NCBI GenBank assembly: GCA_030949605.1
Contig: JAUZSH010000009.1
Coordinates: 1-44,845, forward strand
Direction of reading: 5' to 3'
DNA from: Ghiorsea sp.
GTDB taxonomy: Bacteria > Pseudomonadota > Zetaproteobacteria > Mariprofundales > Mariprofundaceae
Length of the DNA: 44,845 nt
Position 1 is the stretch's first letter, and each line of letters begins with the position of its first letter. The translations under genes were made by a program, and so were the position numbers. The notes under the pieces were generated by a model. That model worked only from the letters and a program-made list of their open reading frames with translations. It made no database searches and was not told the origin of the DNA. Of the stretch, positions 8,578-18,754 are shown piece after piece.

Positions 8578-10139
8578 ACAATCCTTTGATATTTAACCAT
8601 AACTTTACGAAAAATTTACCCGCTGATTCGGAGACAGACAATCATACACGGCAAGTGTTTGAAGCATGTTTTTCATGGGTCACTCCCGAACCCACCAAAA
8701 AACCACAACTTCTTATCGCCAGCCCTGAAACGGCTGCTTTATTGGACTTAAATGAAGAACATTGTCAGTCCGCATGGTTTACACAGGTCTTTTCAGGCAA
8801 TGCCCTGCTTGATGGCATGAAACCTTATGCCATGTGTTATGGTGGGCATCAGTTTGGTAATTGGGCTGGGCAATTGGGTGATGGTCGCGCTATTGTATTG
8901 GGTGACATTATCAATCAACAAGGCGAACGCTGGAGCTTACAACTCAAAGGAGCAGGGAAAACACCCTATTCTCGAACTGCCGATGGCTTGGCTGTGCTTC
9001 GCTCATCAGTGCGTGAATTTTTATGCAGTGAAGCCATGTTTCACTTGGGCGTACCGACCACGCGAGCTTTAAGCTTGTGTGCCACAGGTGACCAAGTTTG
9101 GCGGGATATGTTTTATGATGGCAACCCTGATGATGAACATGGGGCTGTGGTCTGCCGCGTTGCCCCAACCTTTCTTAGGTTTGGTAGCTTTGAAATTTTT
9201 AACAGCCGCCAAGACATCAAAACACTGAAAACCTTACTGGATTTCACCATCACCACTTATTTCCCACATTTGATTGAGGATAACATCACAACAGAAACCT
9301 ATGCCAAGTGGTTTACTGAAGTTTGCGGCACCACCAAAGATATGATTGTACATTGGCAGCGGGTTGGCTTTGTGCATGGGGTGATGAACACGGATAACAT
9401 GTCTATTCTCGGACTGACCATTGATTATGGCCCTTACGGTTGGCTGGAAGATTATAATCCTGATTGGACACCCAATACCACCGACGCTCAATTTCATCGC
9501 TATGCTTATGGTAAACAACCATCCATTGCCCATTGGAACTTGATGAAACTTGCCCAAGCCATTGCACCACTTTTTGACGATGTGCAGCCCTTGCAAATCA
9601 TCTTGGATGATTATGCCGTGCAATACAAATCAGCGTGGCAAGATATGATGCGCCAAAAGTTGGGATTGAATCAGTTTGATGAGGCTTTGGTAGAAGCCTT
9701 GATGAACAAGCTTGAAATCATGGAAACAGATATGACGATTTTCTTCCGCAAGTTGGCAAATATTGAGGCAACAGACACCCCAGAGGCATGTATCCAAACC
9801 ATTAGCCCCGCATTTTATGTGGATGATTGGCAAAACAAAGCCAACGAAGTATGGCATGGTTGGTTTGAAGCTTATTTAGGGGAGCTTCAAACCCATGCTG
9901 TAAAACATCGCAAAGAAGCCATGAATCAGGTCAATCCCAAGTATGTCTTGCGCAATTATCTGGCGCAACTTGCCATTGATAAGGCAAATGAAGGTGATTT
10001 AAGCACATTACATGAATTGTTTGAGGTCTTAAAACAACCTTATGCTGAACAACCTAAATTTGAGGAAAAGTATGCACAAAAACGACCTGATTGGGCGCGA
10101 GAACGTGCAGGTTGCTCTATGCTTTCATGCAGCTCTTAA
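8574..10139 (+). CDS. selO: Protein adenylyltransferase SelO (YdiU family)
   Basis: A pseudokinase-fold enzyme that transfers AMP from ATP to Ser/Thr/Tyr of target proteins, linked to oxidative stress responses in studied members. Seen: YGGHQFGNWAGQLGDGRA near residues 89-105, LKGAGKTPYSRTADG, REFLCSEAM, VHGVMNTDNMSILG (metal and catalytic loop), DYGPYGWLEDYNP and NLMKLAQA. At 521 residues it is slightly longer than E. coli YdiU. The C-terminus ends CSMLSCSS, with a Cys third from the end, the position occupied by selenocysteine in animal SelO. The start is TTG 8574, preceded by GGAG and overlapping the SMR stop. It converges on the parvulin gene with overlapping stop codons. Confidence 0.9.
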   Translation: MNNPLIFNHNFTKNLPADSETDNHTRQVFEACFSWVTPEPTKKPQLLIASPETAALLDLNEEHCQSAWFTQVFSGNALLDGMKPYAMCYGGHQFGNWAGQLGDGRAIVLGDIINQQGERWSLQLKGAGKTPYSRTADGLAVLRSSVREFLCSEAMFHLGVPTTRALSLCATGDQVWRDMFYDGNPDDEHGAVVCRVAPTFLRFGSFEIFNSRQDIKTLKTLLDFTITTYFPHLIEDNITTETYAKWFTEVCGTTKDMIVHWQRVGFVHGVMNTDNMSILGLTIDYGPYGWLEDYNPDWTPNTTDAQFHRYAYGKQPSIAHWNLMKLAQAIAPLFDDVQPLQIILDDYAVQYKSAWQDMMRQKLGLNQFDEALVEALMNKLEIMETDMTIFFRKLANIEATDTPEACIQTISPAFYVDDWQNKANEVWHGWFEAYLGELQTHAVKHRKEAMNQVNPKYVLRNYLAQLAIDKANEGDLSTLHELFEVLKQPYAEQPKFEEKYAQKRPDWARERAGCSMLSCSS

Positions 10140-10984
10140 AAGGTTTGGTACTCCTCTTTGAGGATTTCAACATCAGCTTCATTCAACAAGCTTTCAATCC
10201 AAGTATTTAACGCTTGTTTTTCAAGGATACCTTGAATTTCAACGCTTACATCTTCCAAGCTTGATGTTTGTGATTTTCGCTCACCCAGCCACTGCACAAT
10301 ATGCCAACCAAACTTGGTCTTAATCGGCTGACTTAGTGGGTTTTTCTCATCCAAGGCAAAGACTGCCTTGTCAAAAGCTTCAACCATATCACCTTGAGAA
10401 AACCAGTTTAAGTCACCACCTCTGCCCTTGGTACTGTCATCAATGGAAAATTGTGCGGCTAATGTAGCAAAGCTTTGCGGCTTGGCTTTTAATTGCTTTC
10501 GAAGCTCCAAGGCTGCTTGTTTATCTGCCAATAAGATATGCCGTGCATGAATTTGTTTAGAGATAAAAAAGTCTGAAATATGTTCCTTATAATACTTTTG
10601 AATATTTTCATCTGCCGTTGGCTTAACACCCGTATGCTGCCAGTTACGCATGCCCTGAATTAACACTTCATTTTCAGCTTTTCGCATTCGATATGCAATC
10701 AAAGGATCAAAATGAAGACCCATTTCTTTTGCCTTTTGCGCCACAACCTCTCGTTGAATCATCACGTTCAAAATTTGAGCCCTGGCTGCATTATCTTGCA
10801 TCATATAACGCATAGACTGCGGCAAACTCATGATTTCAGAATCAATATCAGCATCATGGAAAACTTTACCACCCACTTGCGCAATCACTGGGCTTGAATC
10901 TTGCTGCTCCAATACAATATCAGGCTCATTTTGACATGATAGCAAAGCCAAGAGTATTACTGTAATCATAAAAAACTGTTTCAT
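10136..10984 (-). CDS. Parvulin-type peptidyl-prolyl isomerase, probable lipoprotein
   Basis: About 282 residues. It starts with a lipoprotein signal (MKQFFMITVILLALLSC, lipobox Cys at about residue 17), so it is likely anchored in the envelope. A SurA-like N-terminal helical region (residues about 35-120) is followed by a parvulin domain: QIHARHILLADKQAA, FATLAAQFSIDDSTKGRGGDL, FDKAVFALDEKNPLSQPIKT and FGWHIVQWLGER. It resembles PpiC/PrsA/SurA-type periplasmic foldases; the exact subfamily is unclear. The start is set at ATG 10982-10984 because the extra 18 upstream residues would spoil the signal peptide. Its stop overlaps that of selO, tail to tail. Confidence 0.85.
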   Translation of the reverse strand: MKQFFMITVILLALLSCQNEPDIVLEQQDSSPVIAQVGGKVFHDADIDSEIMSLPQSMRYMMQDNAARAQILNVMIQREVVAQKAKEMGLHFDPLIAYRMRKAENEVLIQGMRNWQHTGVKPTADENIQKYYKEHISDFFISKQIHARHILLADKQAALELRKQLKAKPQSFATLAAQFSIDDSTKGRGGDLNWFSQGDMVEAFDKAVFALDEKNPLSQPIKTKFGWHIVQWLGERKSQTSSLEDVSVEIQGILEKQALNTWIESLLNEADVEILKEEYQTF

Positions 10985-11074
10985 TTCTGAACCTTCGCAT
11001 GAAATTATATTTGCGCTAGCGTATCGCCTCCATTTCAAAAATACTATATTTGTTCGCCAAAAGGATTATCAATT

Positions 11075-12766
11075 ATGTCTCCCGCAGTCATGGCTATTCT
11101 TGTTATCAGTTTATACCTCACATTCTATCATTTTTATGCCAAACGTGTGCTTGGTCGCAAAGTTTTCGAGCTTGATGACAACAATATCACCCCCGCCCAC
11201 AGCATGAATGATGGTGTCGATTTTGTACCTGCTAACAAATATATTCTATTTGGACACCACTACGCATCCATTGCGGGTCTTGCGCCTATGCTTGGCCCCG
11301 CGATTGCCGTGATTTGGGGTTGGTTGCCTGCTTTATGCTGGGTGGTCTTTGGTACATTGCTCATTGGTGCAGTTCACGACTTCTCTGCTTTGGTGCTTTC
11401 TTCTCGATTTAAAGGACAAAGTGTGGGTTCAATTGCCAAAGATGTGATTTCACCACGCACTCGACTCTTATTTTTACTGGTGATATTCTTCCTTGTTGCC
11501 TTAGCTATGGGTGTGTTTGTGTTGGTGATTTCAGGGCTTTTTGCTGCTCCTGATGTTGCCAATATTCCTTCCACTTCTCATCCTGAAGCTGTATTCCCTA
11601 CCTATTCGCTCATGCTGATTGCCATGGTCATTGGCTTTCTGGTTTATAAAAAGAATTTACCTGTTTGGCCTTTGATTGCCTTGGGTTTTGTTGCCATGCT
11701 CATCACCACATGGTGGGGATTGGATAACCCTGTTACAGGTTTTACCGCCACAGATTGGACATGGTCACTGCTCATTTATGCCTTTGTTGCCAGTGTCTTG
11801 CCTGTTTGGTTATTATTACAGCCGCGTGACTTCTTGAACTCACTTCTTTTGTATTTGGCACTTGCCATGATGCTGGTTGGCTTCTTCATCTTAGACCCTG
11901 ATTGGGTAGCGCCTGCCATCAATCCCAACCCTGAAGGCGCACCACCTATGCTTCCTTTCTTGTTTATCGTCATTGCCTGTGGCGCAGTATCAGGCTTTCA
12001 TGGCATTGTGGCATCAGGCACAACCGCCAAACAGTTGGACAAAGAAAGCGATGCCCCCTTGATTGGTTATGGCGGCATGATTGGTGAATCATTGCTCGCA
12101 CTCTTGGCGGTGCTTGCCACTACTGCTGGTGCATTTTCTAGCCGCGCGGATTGGGAGTCATTTTATGGCTCGTGGAGTCAGGCTGCGGGTTTGCATCAGA
12201 AGCTTGGTATATTCATTCAAGGCAATGCTAATTTTATTCATCAACTGGGTGTTCCGCTTGATTATGCCGCCGCATTTATCAGCGTGGTGGTGGTGGGTTT
12301 TGCCATGACATCGGTGGACACAGGTGCGCGTTTATTACGTTTTAATATTCAAGAAATTGGTAAAACCATTAACGTCAAGGCCTTGGACAACCGCTATTTA
12401 GCCACTTTTTTGGCAGTTTCAGCCATGGGATTTTTTGCCTTCTTTCAAATGGATGGCAAACCCGCAGGTCTCTTTTTATGGACACTCTTTGGCACAACCA
12501 ACCAAGTGTTGGCAGGTCTAACCTTACTCACCGTCACCATCTATTTATACCGCAAAAAGAAACCTATTCTTTACACTTTATTACCCATGCTTTTGGTACT
12601 CGGCACAACCATCGCAGGCATGGTCATGGGCATGATTGGTGCGGTTGAAAAAGAGCAGTGGACAGTCGCAGCCGTTGGCTTCAGCATATTTGCATTGGCA
12701 GTTTGGGTGCTCATCGAAGCTTTGTTGGTGGTGCGGAAAATTCACATTGAACGCCAAACCCAGTAA
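11075..12766 (+). CDS. cstA: Carbon starvation protein CstA family transporter
   Basis: A 563-residue polytopic inner-membrane protein. Seen: the CstA-family N-terminal block (FELDDNNITPAHSMNDGVDFVPANKYILFGHHYASIAGLAP, in part), AVHDFSALVLSSR, a region CGAVSGFHGIVASGTTAKQLDKE and VVGFAMTSVDTGARLLRF. Studied relatives (CstA, BtsT) import peptides or pyruvate, often under carbon limitation. The length matches the shorter CstA class rather than the 700-residue E. coli form. It stands alone, 25 bp upstream of the PhoH-like gene and in the same direction. Confidence 0.9.
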   Translation: MSPAVMAILVISLYLTFYHFYAKRVLGRKVFELDDNNITPAHSMNDGVDFVPANKYILFGHHYASIAGLAPMLGPAIAVIWGWLPALCWVVFGTLLIGAVHDFSALVLSSRFKGQSVGSIAKDVISPRTRLLFLLVIFFLVALAMGVFVLVISGLFAAPDVANIPSTSHPEAVFPTYSLMLIAMVIGFLVYKKNLPVWPLIALGFVAMLITTWWGLDNPVTGFTATDWTWSLLIYAFVASVLPVWLLLQPRDFLNSLLLYLALAMMLVGFFILDPDWVAPAINPNPEGAPPMLPFLFIVIACGAVSGFHGIVASGTTAKQLDKESDAPLIGYGGMIGESLLALLAVLATTAGAFSSRADWESFYGSWSQAAGLHQKLGIFIQGNANFIHQLGVPLDYAAAFISVVVVGFAMTSVDTGARLLRFNIQEIGKTINVKALDNRYLATFLAVSAMGFFAFFQMDGKPAGLFLWTLFGTTNQVLAGLTLLTVTIYLYRKKKPILYTLLPMLLVLGTTIAGMVMGMIGAVEKEQWTVAAVGFSIFALAVWVLIEALLVVRKIHIERQTQ

Positions 12767-12791
12767 GTCATCATATAACTTTGGAGGATTC

Positions 12792-14147
12792 ATGAGCAAA
12801 AACACGCCCTACACCTATGTATTAGATACCAACGTCTTGATTCACGATCCCAACGCGCTGCTGCGCTTTGATGAACATCATGTGGTCATTCCTATCGTGG
12901 TCTTGGAAGAGATGGACAAGGTGAAGCGTGGCATGGATGAAATTGCGCGAAACATCCGCGAAGTATCGCGCACTTTGGATGTGATTAGCGCAGGTGATGA
13001 GCCGCTTAGCGAAGGGTTTAAGCTCAATGGTGGAGGCAGGTTATTCTTTGAGTTGGATGACCAAACCGATGGTTTACCCAAAACATTTACCCAAGGCATG
13101 GCGGATAATCGCATTATTGCTGTGACCATGCGTTTGCAACAAAAAAATCCTGATAAACGCGTGGTTTTGGTCTCTAAAGACATCAATATGCGCATCAAAG
13201 CGCGCGCGCTGGGCTTGAACACTGAAGACTATCGCTCCGACCGTGTGGTGGAAGATATTGATGTGCTGTCCACGGGTAATATTCATTTAACCCATAAACA
13301 ATGGGAGAATATGGCAAAGGATATGGTGGTTTCAGAAATTGAGTATGGCAGCCGTTATGTGGTGCAATGGTCTAAAGATTTACCGCTTCCCTTCATGAAT
13401 AGCTTTATCAATTTACCCGGTGAACATGAAGTTTCTTTGCGCTGCATCAGTATTGAAGGTGAGCAAGTGACATTGGATGACACGTATGCTTACCGCAGCG
13501 ACCGCCATGCAATTTGGGGTGTCAAAGCGCGAAACAATGAACAAAACCTTGCCATGAATCTGCTCATGGATGCCGACCTTGATTTGGTGGCACTTATGGG
13601 TGTTGCTGGCTCAGGTAAAACATTATTGGCATTGGCTTGTGGTTTACATCAAACCCTAGACATGGGTTTGTATGACAAAATATTGGTCACTCGTGCTACC
13701 GTGCCTATGGGTCAAGATATTGGTTTTTTACCAGGTACTGAAAAAGAAAAGCTAGAGCCTTGGATGGGTGCAATCACTGATAATTTATCCTACCTTTTGA
13801 ATGAACCAACCAGTGAAATCTCTTCATTATTGGGGCAACATCGCATTGAAATTGCTGCCCTTTCTTTTGCTCGTGGGCGCACCTTTAGCCGTACATGGTT
13901 AATTGTTGATGAGGCACAAAACCTCACCCCACACCAAATGAAAACATTGATCACACGCATGGGAGAAGGCTCTAAAATCATTATCTTGGGTAACAATGCC
14001 CAAATTGACACCCCTTATCTCACCGCGCAAACCAATGGTTTAACCCTTGCTGTTAAGCAGTTTTCTGATTGGGATTATTCAGGGCATGTGATGCTTCAAG
14101 ACAGTGAGCGTTCGCGGTTGGCAGCCCATGCTGCTGAGGTGTTATAA
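12792..14147 (+). CDS. PhoH-like protein with N-terminal PIN domain (PhoH2/YlaK type)
   Basis: 451 residues. The N-terminal PIN nuclease-fold domain (YVLDTNVLIHDPNAL with the first metal Asp; VLEEMDKVKRG; SKDINMRIKA) is joined to a C-terminal PhoH ATPase with Walker A GVAGSGKT and Walker B LIVDEAQNLTPHQMKTLITRMG. Studied PhoH2 proteins are RNA-unwinding and RNA-cleaving enzymes. The start is ATG 12792, just after a GGAGG ribosome site; a longer in-frame reading back to 12636 would lie within cstA in a different frame and is not used. The oppC-like permease follows three bases after the stop. Confidence 0.9.
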   Translation: MSKNTPYTYVLDTNVLIHDPNALLRFDEHHVVIPIVVLEEMDKVKRGMDEIARNIREVSRTLDVISAGDEPLSEGFKLNGGGRLFFELDDQTDGLPKTFTQGMADNRIIAVTMRLQQKNPDKRVVLVSKDINMRIKARALGLNTEDYRSDRVVEDIDVLSTGNIHLTHKQWENMAKDMVVSEIEYGSRYVVQWSKDLPLPFMNSFINLPGEHEVSLRCISIEGEQVTLDDTYAYRSDRHAIWGVKARNNEQNLAMNLLMDADLDLVALMGVAGSGKTLLALACGLHQTLDMGLYDKILVTRATVPMGQDIGFLPGTEKEKLEPWMGAITDNLSYLLNEPTSEISSLLGQHRIEIAALSFARGRTFSRTWLIVDEAQNLTPHQMKTLITRMGEGSKIIILGNNAQIDTPYLTAQTNGLTLAVKQFSDWDYSGHVMLQDSERSRLAAHAAEVL

Positions 14148-14150
14148 ACT

Positions 14151-14972
14151 TTGATACACGCGCTCAAAAAAAATCCACTGATGATGGCAGGGGCAATCAT
14201 TGTTGCCTTTGTCTCTATTGTGGCAATTTTTGCACCTTGGATTGCCCCCTACGACCCTGATGCTATTGTCATTCGTGATATGCTATTGCCACCCTCGCTA
14301 GACCATTGGTGCGGCACCGACACTTTGGGGCGCGATGTCTTTTCAAGGCTTTTGTATGGGGCGCGTATATCTTTGCTGGTTGGTTTGGTGGCTGTGGGCA
14401 TTGCTCTTTTGGTGGGTACAATCTTGGGGGCAGTTGCAGGTTATGCAGGTGGACTGTGGGATAACATCATCATGCGCTGGACAGATATGGTCTTATGTTT
14501 CCCAACTTTCTTTTTGATTCTCGCTGTGATTGCATTTTTAGAGCCTTCGATTTGGAATATTATGATTATCATTGGTTTAACCTCTTGGATGGGTGTCACC
14601 CGCTTATTGCGTGCTGAGTTTTTAAGCTTAAGAGAGCGCGAGTTTGTGCTTGCCGCACAAAGCATTGGCACGCCTCCTTTGCGCATGGTGTGGTCGTATA
14701 TGTTGCCCAATGCCATGGGACCATTATTGGTATCTGCCGTGCTTGGCATTGCAGGTGCGGTCTTAATTGAATCAGGTTTATCATTCTTAGGGCTTGGGGT
14801 GCAACCACCCACAGCATCATGGGGCAATATGCTCACCGAAGGCAAAGATAACATCCAAATTGCATGGTGGCTGTCCGTCTATCCTGGGTTGGCGATTTTG
14901 ATTACGGTATTGGGTTACAACTTACTTGGTGAAGGGTTAAGAGATGTGTTTGACCCAAGGTTAAAACGATGA
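14151..14972 (+). CDS. ABC transporter permease, OppC/DppC family
   Basis: 273 residues, inner membrane. The N-terminal cytoplasmic tail and first helix are typical of DppC/OppC (LMMAGAIIVAFVSIVAIFAPWIAPYDP, in part), then HWCGTDTLGRDVFSRLLYGARISL and the cytoplasmic EAA loop (FVLAAQSIGTPPLRMVWSYMLPN) that docks on the ATPase. Relatives import peptides or nickel, or export in the Sap/Yej branch. No partner permease, ATPase or binding protein lies nearby, so it is an orphan here and the substrate is unknown. The TTG start 3 bp after phoH suggests cotranscription; the stop overlaps the tadA start (ATGA). Confidence 0.88.
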   Translation: MIHALKKNPLMMAGAIIVAFVSIVAIFAPWIAPYDPDAIVIRDMLLPPSLDHWCGTDTLGRDVFSRLLYGARISLLVGLVAVGIALLVGTILGAVAGYAGGLWDNIIMRWTDMVLCFPTFFLILAVIAFLEPSIWNIMIIIGLTSWMGVTRLLRAEFLSLREREFVLAAQSIGTPPLRMVWSYMLPNAMGPLLVSAVLGIAGAVLIESGLSFLGLGVQPPTASWGNMLTEGKDNIQIAWWLSVYPGLAILITVLGYNLLGEGLRDVFDPRLKR

Positions 14973-15448
14973 ACACAGCTTCTTTAAGCCATGAAGATTA
15001 TATGTTACTCGCCATCAAACAAGCAGAGCTAGCGGCAGATATAGATGAAGTCCCTGTCGGAGCCGTGTTAATTACCGAAGACGGTCAAACCTTTAGCGCC
15101 CACAATGCCCCCATCAATAAGCACGATGCCACAGCACATGCAGAAATTGAAGTCATACGCTTAGCCACCAAAGCTTTAAGCAACTACCGCTTATTAAACA
15201 GCACACTCTACGTCACCTTAGAGCCTTGTTTGATGTGTTCTGGTGCTATCATTCATGCTCGCATTGGCACAGTAGTCTATGGTGCAAGCGATGAAAAAAC
15301 AGGCGCTGTTTCATCCTTATACCAAGTCTTATCCGATAAGCGGCTCAACCATCAACCCACCATCATATCAGGCATATTAAAAGAAGAATGCGCAAGCCAA
15401 CTTCGCACCTTTTTCAAAAATAAACGGCTCGCTAAAAAACGTGGCTGA
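14969..15448 (+). CDS. tadA: tRNA-specific adenosine deaminase TadA
   Basis: Deaminates A34 to inosine in tRNA-Arg(ACG). 159 residues, with the zinc and catalytic residues in place: HAE at 57-59 (ligand His, proton-shuttle Glu) and PCLMC at 86-90 (two Cys ligands). GAVLI and VVYGASDEKTGA are also characteristic. The ATG start overlaps the permease stop by 4 bp and the stop overlaps the next gene's GTG start, indicating a tight operon. Confidence 0.93.
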   Translation: MNTASLSHEDYMLLAIKQAELAADIDEVPVGAVLITEDGQTFSAHNAPINKHDATAHAEIEVIRLATKALSNYRLLNSTLYVTLEPCLMCSGAIIHARIGTVVYGASDEKTGAVSSLYQVLSDKRLNHQPTIISGILKEECASQLRTFFKNKRLAKKRG

Positions 15449-16528
15449 ACCTTTAAAACATCGGTACAACAAAGCTTTCATCACATCCCTAAGTGATGCC
15501 CTTTTAAAATACCATCCAGCATTTGATAGCACACAATTCCAAAAGCTTATTTTTAATGCTGCATGGGAAGCCAAAGAGCTTAAGCAGCGTATGCGACACA
15601 TTACCGAGAGCTTGTATCAATGTTTACCTGACTATCAACAAGCTATTCCCATACTCAAAGCAGCATCTAGTCAATTCACCAACACCTTTGAGCATATGTT
15701 TTTTCCTGATTATGTGGAGTGTTATGGCTTAAATGAATACGGATTATCCATAGATGCTTTAGAACATTTTACAAAATATTCCAGCTCCGAATTTGCCGTA
15801 CGCCCCTTCATCATCAAATACCCCGAAAAAATGATGCAACAGATGAAACACTGGGCAAATCATGAGAGTGAACACGTGCGCCGCTTGGCAGCAGAAGGCT
15901 GCCGCCCTCGCCTGCCTTGGGCAATGCAGCTTCCGATGTTTATCAAAGACCCAACACCTGTGTTGGGTGTGTTGGACACACTTCAACACGACAGCAGCTT
16001 GTATGTACGTCGAAGTGTGGCAAACAATCTGAATGACATCGCCAAAGACCACCCACAAATCGTACTCAATATTGCCAAAGCATGGTTGGGCAAAAATAAA
16101 GACACCGATTGGCTCATCAAACATGCCTGCCGCACCCTTTTAAAGCAGGGCAACACCGAAGCACTGGCATTGTTTGGCTTCACCCCTGCCAAACACATCA
16201 GGATACAAGATTTCCAAGTCTCAACCCAAGTAAACTGGGCAGGCAAGCTGACTTTTCCGCCTCACTCAGCAGCCATAAACCTTTAGGCAAACTACGCTTA
16301 GAATTTGCCATCGACTTTATGAAAGCCAACGGCAAAACATCAGCAAAAGTCTTCAAAATCGCTGAATCAAACTACAAAGAAACATCAAAACACATCACCA
16401 AAACATTCAGCTTCAAACCCATCTCCACTCGCAAATACTATGCAGGCAAGCACCAGCTTTCATTGATTATCAACGGTCAAACATTGGTCAGTCAAAACTT
16501 CATACTTCAACAAAACCAAGGCTCATAA
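15441..16528 (+). pseudogene. DNA alkylation repair (AlkD/AlkC-like HEAT-repeat) protein, one frame change
   Basis: The first frame (15441-16286) encodes HEAT-like helical repeats with the AlkC/AlkD-type block HVRRLAAEGCRPRLPWAM and VRRSVANNLNDIAKDHP. The conserved C-terminal part (LRLEFAIDFMKANGKTSAKVFKI.., KYYAGKHQLSLIINGQ) is in the next frame and ends at 16528. The switch lies at a T4 run near 16254; five T would restore one 362-residue frame. Relatives are DNA glycosylases that remove bulky or charged alkylated bases without flipping the base. The GTG start overlaps tadA by 8 bp. The one-base homopolymer defect could be a real mutation or a base-calling error. Confidence 0.75.
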
Positions 16529-16610
16529 AGATAAATGCCTAGCCGCCATCCTTTTATTATGCCAGCGTTACAAGCTACTTGGAACAAATTCGACTCACGG
16601 AGTTTTTTAC

Positions 16611-18749
16611 ATGATCGAAATAATTAAAGGAACAACAAAAACTCCAGTTAGTAGCCAACGCTTAGTAAAACTACTTGAGCCAGAAAAAACAATAGATGGC
16701 CAGCTCTATATAGGTTATCCAATATTTTCAACTCCAGAGGGTCGTTATCCAATTGATGCTATTTTAATCTCTCCGGTGAACGGAGTTATAGTTTTCCATA
16801 TTATTGAAGGCATTACCCTTCCAGATGATTACAAAGAAATACAGGATGATATTTATAACAAATTAGAGGCAAAACTTAGAAACCATAAATCTCTTATGAG
16901 TGGTAGAAATTTAAATGTCCTAATAAATGTTATTACATATGCTCCTGCGGTTGTGGTTAGTGACAGTGGAGATAAAGAGCATCCAGTTTGCACTGATGAT
17001 ACTTTAATAAAAAACATAACTGAAAAGAAAGACCGATTTGACACTTATCGACAAATATTGTCTGTAATTCAATCAATTTCTACAATACGAAAAGGAATCA
17101 AGAAAAGAAAAATTGCAAAAACTGATTCAAGAGGAGCGAAACTGCAAAAACTTGAAGAATCAATTGCAAACCTTGACAATCAACAAAGCAAAGCTGTTAT
17201 TGAGACTGTTGATACGGTACAAAGAATTCGAGGGTTGGCAGGATCTGGTAAAACAATTGTATTGGCTTTAAAAGCAGCCTACTTGCATTCCCAAAATCCA
17301 GAATGGAATCTTGCAGTAACATTCCAGACTCGTTCTTTAAAGGGTCAATTTCGCAAGCTTATTAATACTTTTACAATAGAGCAAACAGGAGAAGAACCGA
17401 ACTGGGAAAAGTTAAGAATAATTCATGCTTGGGGTGCGCCTGGTGGTGGTGAGCGTGAGGGCATTTACTATAATTTCTGTAAAACAAACGAAGTAGAATA
17501 CTTTGATTATGGTGGAGCTAAAAATAAATTTGGAAGAGGAAATGAGTTTGGAGGAGCATGTCAACAATCTTTAGATGCTATAAAGCATAATATTGAACCC
17601 ATGTTTGATGCCATTTTAGTTGATGAAGCACAAGATTTCCCAAGTTCATTTCTTCGTATTTGCTATAGAATACTTGGAGAGAAAAAGCGTCTCGTATATG
17701 CATACGATGAATTACAGAATCTAAGCTCAGAATCATTACCCTCACCAGAAGAAATATTTGGTAAAGATAAGAATGGTAGTCCATTAGTTAAATTGGAGAA
17801 TAAATCTCAGGACATAATTCTTGAGAAATGCTATCGGAACTCAAAACCTCTTTTAACTACAGCACACGCACTAGGCTTTGGAATTAATCGGAAGATAAAT
17901 CCTAAAACGGGTACGGGCTTGATTCAAATGTTTGAAAATAGCCAACTTTGGAAAGATGTCGGCTATTCCGTTGTAAGTGGGCAGTTAAAAGACGGGAAAA
18001 ATGTTGTCTTGGAAAGGACAGATAAAAGTAGTCCAAAGTTTCTAGAAGAACATTCTACTATTAAGGATTTGATACAGTTTCATACTTTTAACTCGGTGGA
18101 GGAGCAGTCTGCTTGGTTGGTTAAAGAAATTCAAAAGAATCTTTCAGAAGATGAATTGCGAGTTGATGATATTATTGTAATAAACCCCGATCCCTTGAAA
18201 ACAAAAAAGGCTGTTGGCTCAATACGAGCCGATCTGTTTAAAAAGAAAATAAATTCACATCTTGCAGGTGTTGACACCACTCCTGATATATTTTTCTCGC
18301 CTGAAAATAACTCAATTGCTTTCACTGGAATATATCGGGCAAAGGGTAATGAGGCAGGAATGGTGTACATTATTAACAGCCAAGACTGCTATGATTCTTT
18401 TGGTAGTCTTGCCACTGTGAGAAATCAACTCTTTACCGCTATTACACGAAGTAAAGCTTGGGTTCGTATTTTAGGTGTTGGTGAGAATATGAAGTTACTC
18501 CAACATGAATTTGAACTTATAGAAAATAATGATTTTCAACTGAAATTTAAGTATCCAACTGAAACACTTAGAAAGAAACTTAACATTGTTAATCGTGACA
18601 TGACAGAAGAAGAAAAAAGGAAAGTTCGTAATGTTGATGATTCTTTAGGGAGGTTAGTGCAAAATTTAGATAATGGTTCAGTTAAGCTTGAAGACCTTGA
18701 TCCAAAACAGCTAGAAAGACTTAAAATAATGTTAGGAAATAGGGAGTAA
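16611..18749 (+). CDS. SF1-type helicase with degenerate NERD-like N-terminal domain (candidate defence gene)
   Basis: 712 residues. The N-terminal 150 residues hold a predicted nuclease-like strand pattern (YPIDAILISPVNGVIVFHIIEG, in part) that resembles NERD domains, but the expected E-x-K is not present, so nuclease activity is doubtful. The helicase part has Walker A GLAGSGKT near residue 205, Walker B ILVDEAQDFP near 337, CYRNSKPLL, a motif V-like YRAKGNEAGMVYII and motif VI RNQLFTAITRSKAWVRI. The last 60 residues are charged. It is AT-richer than flanking core genes, which suggests transfer. An ACGGAG site precedes the ATG. It lies 5 bp upstream of the DUF2290-like gene and the two form an isolated operon. 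Similar pairs could act in phage defence or DNA repair; the target is unknown. Confidence 0.75.
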   Translation: MIEIIKGTTKTPVSSQRLVKLLEPEKTIDGQLYIGYPIFSTPEGRYPIDAILISPVNGVIVFHIIEGITLPDDYKEIQDDIYNKLEAKLRNHKSLMSGRNLNVLINVITYAPAVVVSDSGDKEHPVCTDDTLIKNITEKKDRFDTYRQILSVIQSISTIRKGIKKRKIAKTDSRGAKLQKLEESIANLDNQQSKAVIETVDTVQRIRGLAGSGKTIVLALKAAYLHSQNPEWNLAVTFQTRSLKGQFRKLINTFTIEQTGEEPNWEKLRIIHAWGAPGGGEREGIYYNFCKTNEVEYFDYGGAKNKFGRGNEFGGACQQSLDAIKHNIEPMFDAILVDEAQDFPSSFLRICYRILGEKKRLVYAYDELQNLSSESLPSPEEIFGKDKNGSPLVKLENKSQDIILEKCYRNSKPLLTTAHALGFGINRKINPKTGTGLIQMFENSQLWKDVGYSVVSGQLKDGKNVVLERTDKSSPKFLEEHSTIKDLIQFHTFNSVEEQSAWLVKEIQKNLSEDELRVDDIIVINPDPLKTKKAVGSIRADLFKKKINSHLAGVDTTPDIFFSPENNSIAFTGIYRAKGNEAGMVYIINSQDCYDSFGSLATVRNQLFTAITRSKAWVRILGVGENMKLLQHEFELIENNDFQLKFKYPTETLRKKLNIVNRDMTEEEKRKVRNVDDSLGRLVQNLDNGSVKLEDLDPKQLERLKIMLGNRE

Positions 18750-18754
18750 TAGAG

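Noticed and set aside
10124-10139. Selenocysteine in SelO
   Set aside because: The position is encoded as Cys (TGC), and no in-frame TGA precedes it.
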